Assembly: GCA_910574455.1 (NCBI GenBank)
Contig: CAJSYZ010000002.1
Location: 5,047,671-5,111,670, forward strand
Direction of reading: 5' to 3'
Origin: Trichaptum fuscoviolaceum
Lineage: Eukaryota; Basidiomycota; Agaricomycetes; Hymenochaetales; Trichaptaceae
DNA length: 64,000 bases
Below are positions 26,195 to 38,957 of this stretch, piece by piece. The position numbers were made by a program, and so were the translations under genes. The first letter of the stretch is position 1. Each line of letters starts with the position of its first letter. The notes under the pieces are model-generated. The model ran no database searches. It saw only the letters and a list, made by a program, of their open reading frames with translations, and had not been told where the DNA came from.

Positions 26195-28300
26195 CTCAAC
26201 TGCCGCCTCAGCATCCTCCAAACTATGGGAGGGTTTGCGTAGGAGAATTGATTGGCGGAAGTCGTCTAGTAACTTAGTCTAGTTCCAGGCTTCGTTATAA
26301 TAAAAGGCATATAAAATACAAATGTAAAATTTATCGCCGTTCCCTTTAGTAGCAACGTACGTTGACAGTCCATGCACTTGTCTTCTGAACATCGGCTTCA
26401 ACATCGACTTCAATTGGATCTACAAACACACAGATAATTCTGAGCAATCACTCGTCGGTTTTAGCCGAGTACTTTGAGCGGCCTTAATAGTAGGAATGAT
26501 CTGTCCCTGGATGCGCTGCAGGCTGTGCTGTCTCCTCTCCGTGTACTGCCCTCGCGAACTGTGCACAGCAAAAGACGGACAAGTTACTGAAGAAATGTCT
26601 GCTTGATAAACACACTCTGGCTGCCTCTTGTACTGGCAAGATCATATAGGTCGTCGACTTACTACCGCTCGTAGAATCATAAACTCGCACATGAGCCCAA
26701 CCACTTTCACGAGCACCATCCTATGTCTACTCTATGCGATCCTCTCCGTCTCACTGCCCACCTTCAACAACATGGACATCACTCGCATAGATTACAATTC
26801 TTCCTCTGCCGCGAATGGAACAGGTGGTATAGACCAGATACGGGTACGTTCGCTATCGTAACATTCTTGTTCCCAAGTGCTTACATGCCCATGTCACTGC
26901 AGTTTGGGATATGGTATGCTCGCTTGTTTTATGCCATTATTCGAATGTTGATAGAAAATCCAAGGAGCTTCTGTCTCTATCGAAAATCGCTTGACGGAGA
27001 CCCTTGTCACTCCTTCACGCCTTGCAACTTTACAGGTGAATTTAGGGTCTGTAGCCCTTATAGTGAGTACAGATAGCCCTCTTACGACACAAAAATTGTA
27101 ATCATATTTGTTTTGGAGGTTACGGCTATGACGTTCGAATCCGACCCGATGAGAACGAACAGGTATACGCCCTGCACGTTAATTCAAATTGGACAAGAGC
27201 TCTTGCTTGCAGTGCCGCAGGTACGAAAGCAGCAAATTTCCGGCCTGTCCAACCTGATTACCTCTATATCAGCTGGCGTCTTCACATTACTCAATTCACT
27301 CTTGATCGTTATACGGCGTCCAAGCGGTCTCGCGGCTCTGTTAGCAGCAGGAAGCGCAATTTCTGCTGCTATCATCAATGTCGCCTTCAAATTCTTTGCG
27401 GGAAACACAGACGGTCCAGGTAAAAGCTTTACAAGCTACTTTGCTTCAATATCACGGAGATACAACATTTACAATTCTTCTTGTGCTTAACCCAGGGACG
27501 GCAGTGTCCGTCGTGCTAGCCATTATAAGTTGCGTTCAATGGTGTTTCACACTTCAAGAGAGGAATAAACGCAGAAAGCATCTACAAGACTCTGGCTGGA
27601 GCTCCTGGGTCTTATATCCTGGAAGTATGATAGGTCCAGTGAAGGTGGTCAAACTCGACGTGGGGGAGAAAGAGAGACACCACCCTGGTAGCAAGCTCCT
27701 CGGAGTTAACGAATCTTACACATCTGAGTGTGGCATTTGTTGGGAAACCAGGGGTGAATTCCTCGCACTTCCCTGCACACATACATTTTGCACTCGGCAA
27801 GTTATACTCATTTATTATTTTGATCAACGATCCTGATAGTTCACCATCAGATGTGCGAAGCCATGGGTCAAATCGCTTGGACGTTGTCCATCGTGTACAG
27901 ATATGACTGACCGCAAGCCCAACGAGCTCCTTAAAGTTTATTGTGTATGTGACTAGCGAGGAGAAAAGAGGGCGGTGATTAGTGGGTTTGGTCTTTGAGA
28001 TGAGATTTATAATATGTATAATGTCAATTTTATCATACTAATGCCCTTTGCGCTAGCTACATGTTGCCTTGGCTGATGTCGATACTGAGAGAATGGAGGA
28101 AGTTCATTAAGTGACCCAGCACAACAATATACCTTGATGGGAAACAACGAGCAAGGTAGCAAAAGGATATTGATCGAAACCCGTCTGCGGCGTATCGCGG
28201 CGCATCTCAAGAAGGTGCCGCTAATATGAACAGAAGATTAGTACATAAAGTACGAAAGCGAGAAATATTTAAAGTCTTGACTGCCAGTGAGTGAAGATTG
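26195..28300 (+). repeat. Tandem segmental duplication, unit 2
   Basis: This is the second diverged copy of the ~2-kb unit, in the same orientation as unit 1 and directly abutting it. It carries RING-gene copy 2 and matching 5' and 3' flanks. Identity is highest over exons and drops in introns and flanks. The ends are approximate. Confidence 0.7.
26691..27956 (+). CDS. PalI/SUR7-like tetraspan membrane protein with C-terminal RING finger, copy 2
   Basis: Exons 26691-26843, 26903-26913, 26965-27062, 27119-27220, 27273-27419, 27496-27796 and 27851-27956 sum to 918 nt, or 305 aa. The start codon used by copy 1 is changed (ATGGG to ATAGG), so the first in-frame ATG is 26691, just before the first membrane helix. 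The ectodomain signature GIWSFC...C, four hydrophobic segments and the RING (CGIC, CTHTFC then RC, CPSC) are intact. The last intron has a GCAAGT donor where copy 1 has GTAAGT. The third intron donor is a good GTGAGT. The C-terminus is two residues longer than in copy 1. It appears functional on sequence. A role as a membrane ubiquitin ligase is inferred from domains only. Confidence 0.75.
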
Positions 28301-30257
28301 TTGATCATAGCAATAGCGGAGGATGATTTCCGACTGACATAAAAAAAAGTTATCTCGTTCAACATGAAGCATATTCGACGCTTGGATGATCGGCACCGAC
28401 TCGGAGAAGCCACTGCCAGTGGCAGGCATTAACTCCCGAAGTTCCGAGTTCGAATTTTACCTTCAAGTTCATCTGTCCCTGATTTATCAACCATTTTCTT
28501 GAACTTTAAGTCGACCTTTCTTCGCACACCGACAAACGTCATCCCAACCAGTCCGTAACACGCTGTGAATCCCGGAGCGAACACTGTTTAGAAAGCTGAA
28601 TCTATATCTCTGCAAAGAAACGTATTCATTAGGCGACGTCTACTCAGAACTCATCATGATCAAGCTCTATGACTTCTCTCGCACGGTAGTCTCCAAAACG
28701 CTCACCATTTCCTGCAGCTCAATGCTATCACGGCTTTGGTATACGATGAGAATGACTATACGACCGCCTGCCTGGTTTCGCTCAAAGCAATCCCTTTATC
28801 TCCATTCCTCAGAGTCACCCGAAGCTAAGCCGTCCTGGACGCAACCACCTTACCAGTTCTTTCATCCGATACGGAGTCAAGCTAGTCAAACACCCATTGT
28901 AGTCATCCTCGTTATCGGGGCCGCAAGTTCGAGAACTCAAACCTACTAGGGCCAATTTGCTGTGTACATCTCTTCTATCAAAAACAGATCATGAAACGAA
29001 GGCTGGAGCTCCGGCTTCAAGTTGGTGAAGCACTTAACTAAGGAGATGTACCTTCTTGGACTACCGCTCCATCCGATGTGGATTATTGCGTCTCGCGTCG
29101 TGTACTGGGTGCTTCACAAAACTTCGTTTCATTATCATCAACCGGCCGCACTTACGCGTTCGCCGGAATGCTGGCATGCCCGGACGGTATCCTAATGGCT
29201 CTACTTCCCATCAGCGGCACGTCGAACATTTGGGAGAAATCACAGAAGGAGTAACTTTCCTCTTCGATGGCCTTCTCTTCGTAGTGATGGTCACCCAACG
29301 GCTGATGACCATGATACTCTTCGCGAAGCCCGCAGTCACTAGGCCAGGCAGAAGCTAGGTGCCCCTCGTGTTTTGGTTTACGATAAAACTTAGCTGCTTA
29401 TGCATCATATTCCGTAAGTATCATTTCATGTCTCTGGATTTCGAATTGTGCGATCATATTACTGATGAGTGTAGATAAGTTCAAGTTCGTGAAGATAAGT
29501 ACCAGTCCACTGGAGTCTTGCATTCCGCCTCCCTTCGCATCGTTAATCTTTCCCCGCTTGGATGCATACTAATAATATACTGTGGGCACTGACAGGATGC
29601 CGAACCTATCGGCAATATTTTTCGTCTTCCACGACATCTTCCCTTGGCCGTGGTGGAAGACGGAGAAGTCACTGATTCTCATCCTAGCGTCATTACTCTT
29701 TACTCTCGCGGCCCGTTCGAAGTAAAGTATACCAGCAATGCGATGTGCCCACTGCGGGACTGACACTTGATTAAGAGACCAATCCGCAGATAGAAAGCTG
29801 GATAGCGAATGATCGACTCGGATACTTTGTTCACTTGTGAAAACATATGCGGTTTGATTGGCCGAATGATTCGCTTGGCGAGACCGGTCGAATGATAAGG
29901 AAGATTATTTGTCGTTCAAGTCCAAAATCTGAAGATGAAGGTGTTTTGTGTAATTTGAGTCCGTGTCTCGCTGCCGGAGCCGAGCGAGGACATGAATGAG
30001 TCGAGTTTTATATCGATGAATGATTAGATGGTCTTAGCAAGCGGTGCCGATTCAGGTTCAACTTGTTCCATTTTGTAAGAAAATGTCTTGTCGTCAAATT
30101 GCTATCGCGTCATGCTTATTCATGCCACTATCCGGCAACAGCTCACCCCTTGCTGCTATAAATTCCATGGGTTCTTTCTTTGTTCCCTCGTCTGCTGTCG
30201 TGCAGCGTGTTCAAGAGCCCTTCAGTCCAGAGAGGCCCGCACTGCGCGAAAGGCACG
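27957..30257. other. Intergenic region upstream of the PDR transporter
   Basis: The first ~340 bp are the right end of duplication unit 2. The remainder, to 30257, contains scattered ORFs (28656-28949 plus, 29056-29358 plus, 29569-29766 minus) with no recognisable domain and no splicing that extends them. The transporter promoter must lie near the right end, but no TATA box was clear. Confidence 0.45.
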
Positions 30258-33200
30258 ATGGCCAACACCCTGCCTTCCAGCGCAATACCGTCCGAGACTC
30301 CAACCCTCCGGGAAGCTCGCAGCGAAGTTGACATCGTCAGTGCAGAAGAGGCTTTCCATAGACTAGAGCGTGCGTTGACGACGGAGTCGAGAAGAGAGCG
30401 CGATGAGCTTGAGGAGAAGCAGCGCCTGAAGCTGGGATACGACGTTGAGAAGGCACAGGCGGCACCCGAGGCGGAGCCGTTCGACCTCCAGGAATATCTG
30501 AGCTCTTCCAACGATGCGCATCAAAAAGCCGGTATAAAACATAAGCATGTTGGCGTTACATGGGAGGATTTGCAAGTCGACGTCTTTGGTGGTATTAACC
30601 ATAAGGTGAGTTGTATGCTATAGCCCGCGTCGTATGCGTGTGTTGACATTGTCCATTAGTTTTTTGTCAGGACATTCGGACGTCAGTATCAAGCTCTAGT
30701 ATTTTTCATTCAGTATCATAAACTTGAACGTTTCTTCAGAGGCCGTCTTGGAGTTCTTCCTCCTCCCTTTCACCTGGTTTATGGCCATCATTCGTCCCAT
30801 TCTTCCTAAGAAAGGTCGTGAGGTACCGACATCGACCATTCTTCACAAGTATGCAACCCGCCGTGACTTTCATGTTTCTCAACAATTGATTAACTTCTTC
30901 CAGGTCATCCGGTGTCCTGAAGCCTCGCGAAATGTGTCTTGTTCTAGGTTGTCCCGGATCCGGCTGTACCACTTTCCTGAAGACGATTGCGAACCAACGG
31001 GAAGAATATGGCAGCGTTTCTGGGGATGTCAGGTACGCCGGAATTCCTGCAGATGAGATGGCGAAGTACTATAAGGGCGAGGTCGTATACAACCAGGAAG
31101 GTTAGTACGGCTAGTGCAAATCAAATCTTCTGGGATTAATGATACCCTTCATCCCTCCAGATGACATCCACATTGCAACTCTCACTGTGGCTCAAACACT
31201 CGCTTTCGCTCTTTCAACGAAAACTCCAGGACCTCAAGCACGTCTTCCTGGCTTGTCTCGCAAGCTGTATGCAGCCGAGGTGCAGGACACGCTCCTCAAG
31301 ATGCTTAACATGGTCCACACAAAAAACACGCTTGTTGGAAATGAGTTTGTGCGCGGTGTCTCCGGAGGAGAGCGTAAGCGGGTTAGTATCGCGGAGATGA
31401 TGGCAACCGGCGCGCGTGTACAATGCTGGGATAACTCCACTCGCGGTCTCGATGCGAGTACGGCACTCGATTTTGTGAAGTGTTTGAGAATTATGACAGA
31501 CGTCCTTGGCCAAACGACATTTGTCACCTTGTATCAAGCCAGCGAGAGTATCTACCGTCTATTTGACAAGGTCCTGATCATTGACCAAGGTCGTCAAGTC
31601 TTCTACGGTCCTCCTTCTGAGGCTCGTGCATACTTTGAGGGTTTGGGATACAAACCCCTCCCTCGCCAGAGCACAGCTGACTATCTAACTGGATGCAGTA
31701 CGCTTTCTCTCTCTATCCTCGATAGCTCTGCCTACTGACGCCACTCCTCTAGCTGACAAGAACGAACGTCAATTTGCGCCTGGTCGTTCAGCTCTCAGTG
31801 TCCCTTCGACGCCTGAAGCATTGGAGTCATCTTTCCTCGCATCTCGTTTCGGCCGCGACCTTCACGACTCACTCGAGAAGTACAAGATCTCGCAAGCTCA
31901 GGAAGCGCACGATCAAGAAGCCTTCCGCGCAGCCGTATTGGCTCAAAAGAAGAAGGGTGTCTCGCACAAAAGTCCATATACGTTGGGTTTCCTTGGACAG
32001 GTTGCTGCGCTGACGAGGCGTCAGTTCCAGCTTCGTTTGCAGGATAGGTTCCAGCTCATGACCAGCTTCACCCTGAATTGGGTAAGTCTTTTGTTGGTCT
32101 GGCCATATTGGCTGTTCCTGATTCAAAGCTAGATCTTGGCCATTGTTATTGGTGCTGCGTTTTATAATTTGCCTCCTACTTCAGCCGGTGCATTTACGAG
32201 AGGAAGTGTAATTTTTGTTGGTAAGTTGATCCTGAACTCGACAGTTTAGCATCTGGAAAACTAACTATGCGTATCAGCTATGTTGACCAGTTGCCTCGAT
32301 GCATTCGGAGAAGTATGGCTATCCTATGCTTATCATTGTCGGGCATTTCTCACTTTGTCTACAGTTGCCAACACAAATGTTAGGTCGCCCTATCTTGCAC
32401 AAGCAGGTATGTGGCCGTCATTTTTTGACTGAATTTAATTGATTTATCAGGGTTGATATAGACTGCCTATGGATTCTATCGACCTGCGGCCATTGCGCTT
32501 GCCAACACTTTGGCAGATATCCCTTTCTCAGCAACGCGTATCTTTGTCTTCAATGTTATCACATACTTGTGAGTAGCACGACACATGCTCGTTCGGACTG
32601 TACTCTGACTGTTCGTCTTTCACAGCATGCCACATCTTTCGCGTTCCGCCGGTGGTTTCTTTACATTCCACCTATTCACGTACGTCGCCTTCTTGGCGAT
32701 GCAGGGCTTCTTCCGCACGATGGGTTTGTTGTGCTCCAACTTCGATAGCGCCTTCCGTATCGCGACATTCTTCGTGCCGAACATGGTCAGTTACTGTGGT
32801 TATCAAGTTCCCATATTCGAGATGAAGCGATGGCTATTTTGGATTGTGAGTTTATCAGTCCGTTTTTTTTGTGTCAGTTGTCTGACTTACTGTGAACAGT
32901 CATATATCAATCCTTTGTATTACGGTAAGCGTAACTGCATCTTCGTACGAAGTCACCGTGTTCGTCTTTCTAATGGGAATACTCAGCTTTCGCGGGGTGC
33001 ATGGAGAATGAATTCATGCGCATTAGTGTCAGTTCTATTGCCATGAACTAGTATGAATAATGCTGATGCGACAATGACTTGTTCTTAGTTGACCTGCGAT
33101 GGTTCATCTGTTACTCCAAGAAATGGTTTGGGTATAAACAAGTATCCGTAAGTTGGAATAGATCTCCCTCGAATTCTATCGTGCTCATATTATGGTCAGG

Positions 33201-36200
33201 GATTTCCTTGGTCCAAATCAAGCTTGCACTCTGTTTGGTTCAACTTCTGGCCAGAGCATCGTTCCGGGACGTTCATACATTGATGTCGGGTACCAATACA
33301 ATGTTTCGGACCTCTGGCGACGAAATCTTATTGTCCTCCTCGGCTTCTTCTTCGTGTTTCAAATAACGCAACTGGTCGCGTTGGAGTTTTTTCCGGTATG
33401 TACTGTCGCTTCTGAAATTTCCATAGCTAATAATTGAGTTCGCGTAGCAATACTCGGGCGCCTCATCGGTCATGATATTCGCGAAAGGGGACGCCGATAC
33501 GAAGGAGCGTAACGACAAGCTGCAGGAACGCAAAGCAACTCGTAACGATCGGGAAAAGGAGCAATACTCTTCAAATGAAAAGAAGGATTACTCCGACCGC
33601 CGTGTCTTCACCTGGGAGAACTTAAACTATGTTGTTCCTGTTCCCGGTGGTACGCGTCGTCTCCTGCACGACGTCATGGGTTATGTTAAACCAGGTACTC
33701 TGACGGCTCTGATGGGTGCTTCCGGTGCGGGAAAGACGACCTGTCTGGATGTGCTCGCCCAGCGCAAGAATATCGGTGTCATTACTGGCGACATTCTAGT
33801 CGATGGACGCCCTCTTGACTCAGACTTCGCTCGTGGTACTGCTTATGGTGCGCATGTTCTTTACTCTATTCGGGATTGATTGCTCAAACGCCTATAGCTG
33901 AACAAATGGACGTGCACGAGGGTACCGCAACAGTCCGTGAAGCGATGCGTTTCTCCGCCTACCTGCGTCAACCCTTCGAAGTCCCGAAAGAAGAGAAGGA
34001 CGCTTATGTTGAGGAAATGATTGAGTTGCTCGAGCTCCAGGATCTTGCCGACGCGATGGTCTTTAGTCTAGGCGTGGAAGGTAAGCGGAATTTGAACTCG
34101 TAAATTTAGTATTCTACTGACCCTTCGAAGCTCGCAAGCGGTTGACCATTGGCGTTGAACTCGCTAGCAAACCAGATTTATTACTGTGAGTATCTTCGGT
34201 GGCTCTATACCCCCGTTATATAGACTGACAATGATCTATAGTTTCTTGGACGAGCCTACATCTGGTCTGGACAGCCAATCTGCATGGAATCTTGTTCGTT
34301 TCCTTCGGAAGCTAGCTGATAATGGTCAAGGTAGGGAGTGAGTATGTCGTCATTTTCATTTATGCTCACTCGCCCGTCAGCAATCCTATGCACTATTCAC
34401 CAACCGTCTTCGTTGCTTTTCGAGAGTTTCGGTGAGTGCAATAATATCTAAGTTCCTTGGCGAAGCGATCTAAGTTGGGTTTTTGGTAGACCGTCTACTA
34501 CTCCTCGAGCGTGGCGGAGAAACAGTATACTTCGGTGACATTGGTCCAGATTCTCGTATTCTCCGCGAGTACTTCGCTCGTCACGGAGCAATCTGCCCTC
34601 CAGATATGAATCCGGCCGAATTCATGCTGGAGGCCATTGGTGCCGGTGTGACTCCTCGGATTGGCGATCGTGATTGGAAAGATATCTGGCTGGATTCGCC
34701 TGAATGCCGTCAAGCCAGGGAAGAGATCGTCTTTTTGAAGTCGCAGGGTTTGAAGAAATCTGTTTCTGACAGGAAGACTATGGCAACTTGTAAGCTATGT
34801 TCAAATCTTGAGCTCAGAAAGAATCATTCAACACGTAATACTATAGATGCGACTCCATTCTTCTATCAACTGAAGACAGTAGTTTCTCGTAATAACTTGG
34901 CGCTCTGGCGTTCCCCTGACTATGTATTCAGTCGGCTCTTCGTCCACTTGTTCATCTCTCTGTTTGTCTCCTTGTCTCTTCTTCAACTGAAGAACAGCGT
35001 GCGCGATTTGCAGTACCGGGTTAGTATCTCGTTGATTTCTACTTTATGCTGTAGCTAATGAATTATTTATTTATTCAGGTGTTCGGCATGTGCGTAATAC
35101 TGTATAGCATCGATGCCTAAAATATGAGGCTTACTGACAACCTCACAGTTTCTGGGTAACTGTACTGCCTGCTCTCCTGATGTCTCAGATTGAGCCTCTG
35201 TTTATCTTCAACCGGAGTAAGTAACTCATGAACCAACCCCAACCTACTATTTCTGACGCATTCCGTATCTCCAGGGACATTCATCAGAGGTATGTTTACT
35301 CACATCGTACTATATTCGAGTATGATATAACGTTCACTGCAGAGGCTTCGAGTCGGATTTACTCGCCATACGTTTTCGCCATCGGCCAACTGCTGGGCGA
35401 AATTCCTTACTCCATTCTTTGCGCTGTAGTCTACTGGTTGCTCATGGTGAGAAACAACAGCTGCACATGGATCATTGAGTATTGACAATTCTATAGGTCT
35501 GGCCCATGGGCTTTGGGAAAGGCGCTGCTGGATCGAACGGAAACGGATTCCAGCTCTTGATGGTCATCTTCGTTGAGCTATTCGGTGTGACCTTGGGACA
35601 AATGATCGCTGCTATCTCTCCTTCGGTTCAGGTGTGTACTTCTCCGACCTCTGCAATCGCTTCAACTAAACGTCACGTAGATCGCTGTCTTGTTCAATCC
35701 CTTCCTTGGTCTGGTACTCACTACGTTCGCTGGTGTGACTATCCCCTTCCCGACCTTGGCGAAGTTCTGGAGGTCTTGGCTTTACCAACTGACACCGTAC
35801 ACTCGAGTCTTGGCTGCGATGTTATCGACGGAATTGCAGTAAGTTCAGTAGCATTCGTAAGAGGTGAATATGCGCTCACGATATCGTCTGGTACCCAGTG
35901 GTTTGGTGATTCGATGCCAGGAGGATGAGTTTGCGGTGTTCAACCCTCCATCCGGTCAAACCTGCCAGCAATGGGCAGGTGACTTCGCCACCGCGAATGG
36001 CGGCTACTTGAATAATCCAAACTCTACGGCCTCTTGCCAGTACTGCCAATACAGCGTTGGCGACAACTTCTTTGTGCCATTGAACATCAGCTACCACAAC
36101 AGATGGAGAGATGCTTGGATTCTCTTCGCGTATTTCGGTATGTCTCTCCGCTAATGTAGATGCTGAATGAGCTAATCATTGTTACCACCTGTAGTATTCA

Positions 36201-36327
36201 ATATGATTGTTACAATCGGTGAGTTTCCATACTGAGTGGCCTTCGGATTTCGGATCAGACACACTGACTGATTTTTTTCTTAAACGTTGTAGTCGCTTCC
36301 CGTTTCCTTCGTTTCGCTAAGCGGTAA
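30258..36327 (+). CDS. PDR-type (ABCG, full-size) ABC transporter
   Basis: Plasma-membrane pumps of this type export drugs, sterols and xenobiotics. I reconstruct 31 exons from 30258-30605 to 36293-36327, total 4395 nt, or 1464 aa, the normal size. The order is NBD1-TMD1-NBD2-TMD2. NBD1 has the PDR-type Walker [10 protein letters not shown] (Cys in place of Lys, near residue 180), signature VSGGERKR and degenerate Walker [13 protein letters not shown]2 has canonical GASGAGKTT (near residue 876), degenerate signature [11 protein letters not shown] and Walker [11 protein letters not shown]. This asymmetry is the family rule, giving one competent composite site. The six-helix domains follow each NBD, and a Cys-rich extracellular loop (QTCQQW, CQYCQY) precedes the last helix. 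Micro-exons of 11, 15, 22, 24 and 25 nt are needed. All introns are GT-AG. It is flanked by the membrane-RING genes. Confidence 0.96.
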
Positions 36328-36580
36328 AGGCCTAGTCTCGATGATCCTCTTGAATCCTTTCTTTCCCACTGGCGTTGATGTTACGAAATGATGATTGGCT
36401 TGATAGATGGTTGAGATAGAGCTGGGGTAGAGTGAACTGATTTTAGAGCATTTTCTCTTTGTTTACTAGCATCACACATAATTGATAGAATGTATCGTTA
36501 CGAATGCTTTCATGCTTAATCACACATTTTCTCAGATCAAGCATTTTATGCCATACAATAAATATACTATTTAAGGCTCA
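36328..36580. other. Short convergent intergenic region
   Basis: These 253 bp separate the stop codons of the transporter (plus) and RING-gene copy 3 (minus). They should hold both polyadenylation regions. AATAAATATA at 36558-36567 may contribute. Confidence 0.45.
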
Positions 36581-37940
36581 CTACATAGATGATGCAACCC
36601 TTCCAGCAGGATCTACTACACAATACACGATGCGAAGGTCGTCGATGGGCCGTCTGCCTGCGGCATACGGACTGCGACACGCTGGACAACGATCGAGTGA
36701 CTTGATGCATGACTTCGCACACCTTGACGAGCCATCAATGTCACCACTTCAGATAACAGAAAGTGACTTACCGACTACAGAACGCATGTGTACAATGAAG
36801 TGCAAGTAAATTGTCCACTGCCTCCCAACAAATTGCACATTCAAATTTGCTACAGTCGCGCACACCAATGACGTTACTACCAAGTTGGCGACCTTCCCTC
36901 TCTCCTGATCCAAGTTTGACCACTTTTATCGGACCTATTGTCCGTCCAGGAATTAACACCCAGGGATAGGGACTCCGGCTTTGGCGTTGCGATCTGAGAG
37001 TAATCCTCTCAACATTAGTGAGACACCACTGAAAGCAGCTGAAAATGGCCAGGACGATAGAGACAGCGAGCCCTGCAGAGAGGCAGTCAGATCCTTCCAG
37101 TGTGGAGCTTCGAAGTTGTTGAATAGAATAGCGCATGAAACTGTACCTGGTCCATCTGGGCCACCGTAATTAACATAGAATGCGAAGGAAATAAAAGCAG
37201 CAGAAATCGCAGTCCCTGTTGTAATCATTGCTGCAAGGCCGCTAGGACGTCGTATAAGGATTAAGAGAGAGTTGAGCAAAGTGAAACCGCCGGCTGGCAT
37301 TGCGATTAGTACTATTTGTGAGAGGATGACTCGATGTGTCACTTAATTCGCACCTATAACATTAGAAACAAGAGCCCTCGTCCAATTTGCGTTCACATGC
37401 TGAGCAGAAACAAAATTACCTGGCCGAATCCGAACGTCATATCCGTAACCTTTGAGATAATGGGTTAGCTTGCGTTTGTATGATTTCCAGCATTAAATCA
37501 TTATTACGCACTATAAGGGCTGCAGAGCCGGTATGTGCCTGTGAAATTGCAAGGTGTGAAGGAATGACATGGGTCTGCGTCAAGTGTTCTCCGGTACAGA
37601 CAGAAGTTCCTGTCAGAAATTTTCGTTTTGCGATACTCAATGGGAGATCAAGGCATAAAGCCTTACCAGATTCCAAACTACAAATACGACGATTTAAAAC
37701 TCGCTACAGATTTGTGGTACGGGAAAAAAAACATACTCGTATTTGGTCTATGCCACCTGTTTCGTTTACCTGAGTGGAATTATAGTTGATACGAGTGATA
37801 TCCATGTTGTTGAACGTCGGAATTGAGGTGGAGAGTATTGCATAGAGCAGACAGAGGATAAAGCTCGTAAAGTGAGAGGTTCTCAAGTGCTTCACGTATG
37901 GGTCTAACATGCGAAAAGCTCTGGTAAGACGTTGACCCAT
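36581..37940 (-). CDS. PalI/SUR7-like tetraspan membrane protein with C-terminal RING finger, copy 3
   Basis: Seven exons on the minus strand, 37737-37940, 37667-37677, 37512-37609, 37354-37449, 37147-37293, 36772-37072 and 36581-36722, sum to 999 nt, or 332 aa. The exon structure matches copies 1 and 2 exactly, including the 11-nt second exon, which confirms that small intron in all three. The start MGQRLTRAFRM precedes the first helix. The ectodomain signature is FGIWNFC with a Cys ten residues later. The RING has CAIC, CTHAFC then RC, and CPAC. The tail extends ~20 residues past those of the other copies. It is more diverged in sequence and lies inverted on the far side of the transporter gene. 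Membrane ubiquitin ligase is the inferred role. Confidence 0.78.
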
Positions 37941-38957
37941 CTTAGAGGAAGAATGCGGGGAAGTTGAAGAGGTCGCTATCTGGAGGATAGATAGATAACA
38001 CCTCCATTCGAGAATATAGACAAGGCGATGCTCTCTGTACGGAATTCAAGTTCCAAGTTGGGATCTTGGGTTGACACAGCTTCCAGGCCCAGATCGCAGT
38101 CACTTTTAGGTTGTGTTTGGTCGCTACTAGTACTGAATTCCAAGACATAAGTGTTCCTGAACCATACTGAACTTTGATCTTTGACGTGATCGTTGATACG
38201 ATCATGATGAACAGTGACAGGTTTGGCGGCTACTACCAGGTTCAAAGCTCTTTGCAAAAGTCAACTTGCAGGACGAGAAGAATTTGCAACTCCGAAATTT
38301 CGGCATTGCGGCTGCATCAGGGAAACTTCCTTTTGCTTATGGCAACTGACGCGTCCTGACGCGTCCTGATTTGGCTGGCACCTGTCTGAAGGGTCGCTAC
38401 TTCGTCTGAAAATACACTGATTGCCTTATCTCACTGAAATAAGGAGTGTTTCAGGATGCAAGCCGTCTCTCAGTGCATCAGAATGCAAGTCAGGATTTCA
38501 GTGCTCAAGTGTAATACATCAGAGATTGCTAACGGCGGCTGGCGCGTCCTGGAGCTTCCTTAAATGGGTTGAAGCGTTGTCATGCCTGCCTGAAGTGTTG
38601 CCTGGCTGCCTGATGGCCTTAAAACGGCGTTTCAGGACAAAATCAGTGCGTAAGGAGGGAAAGCTGTACATCAGGTGGCAAGTCAGACTCAAGTGAGATT
38701 TACTACTACTACCACTACTGTACTCAAGTGAACTTGAACCTCTGTTTTGAGATTTCAAGCTACCTTCATCTTCATGACATCTTGAAAGCGACAGCAAACA
38801 CCATTGACAACCTCAGTCTACAATGATCATTCAACGAGAAGCAATTCAATAATAGATACAATCACGATGCTCCTGGCAACTTTTGAAGACAAGAGCATGC
38901 ACTCAACAATTTACTCAACAAGATAACACCGTTAGCACTATTCAAACGGGCCTCAGC
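37941..38957. other. Intergenic region with short repeated words
   Basis: This 1-kb stretch holds no supported gene. From about 38345 to 38700 short words recur (CTGACGCGTC in tandem at 38346-38366, many CAGGATG/TCAGGA and CTCAAGTG copies), giving a low-complexity texture like the tract at 55980-56830. ORFs at 38421-38696 and 38519-38797 arise from this repetition. Confidence 0.45.

Noticed and set aside
31161..31697. Cys in place of Lys in the NBD1 Walker A of the ABC transporter as evidence of inactivation
   Set aside because: The Cys-containing Walker A and degenerate partner motifs are the normal asymmetric state of PDR-type transporters.
38421..38797. Overlapping ORFs on both strands
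   Set aside because: They arise from repeated short words in intergenic DNA and show no coding pattern.
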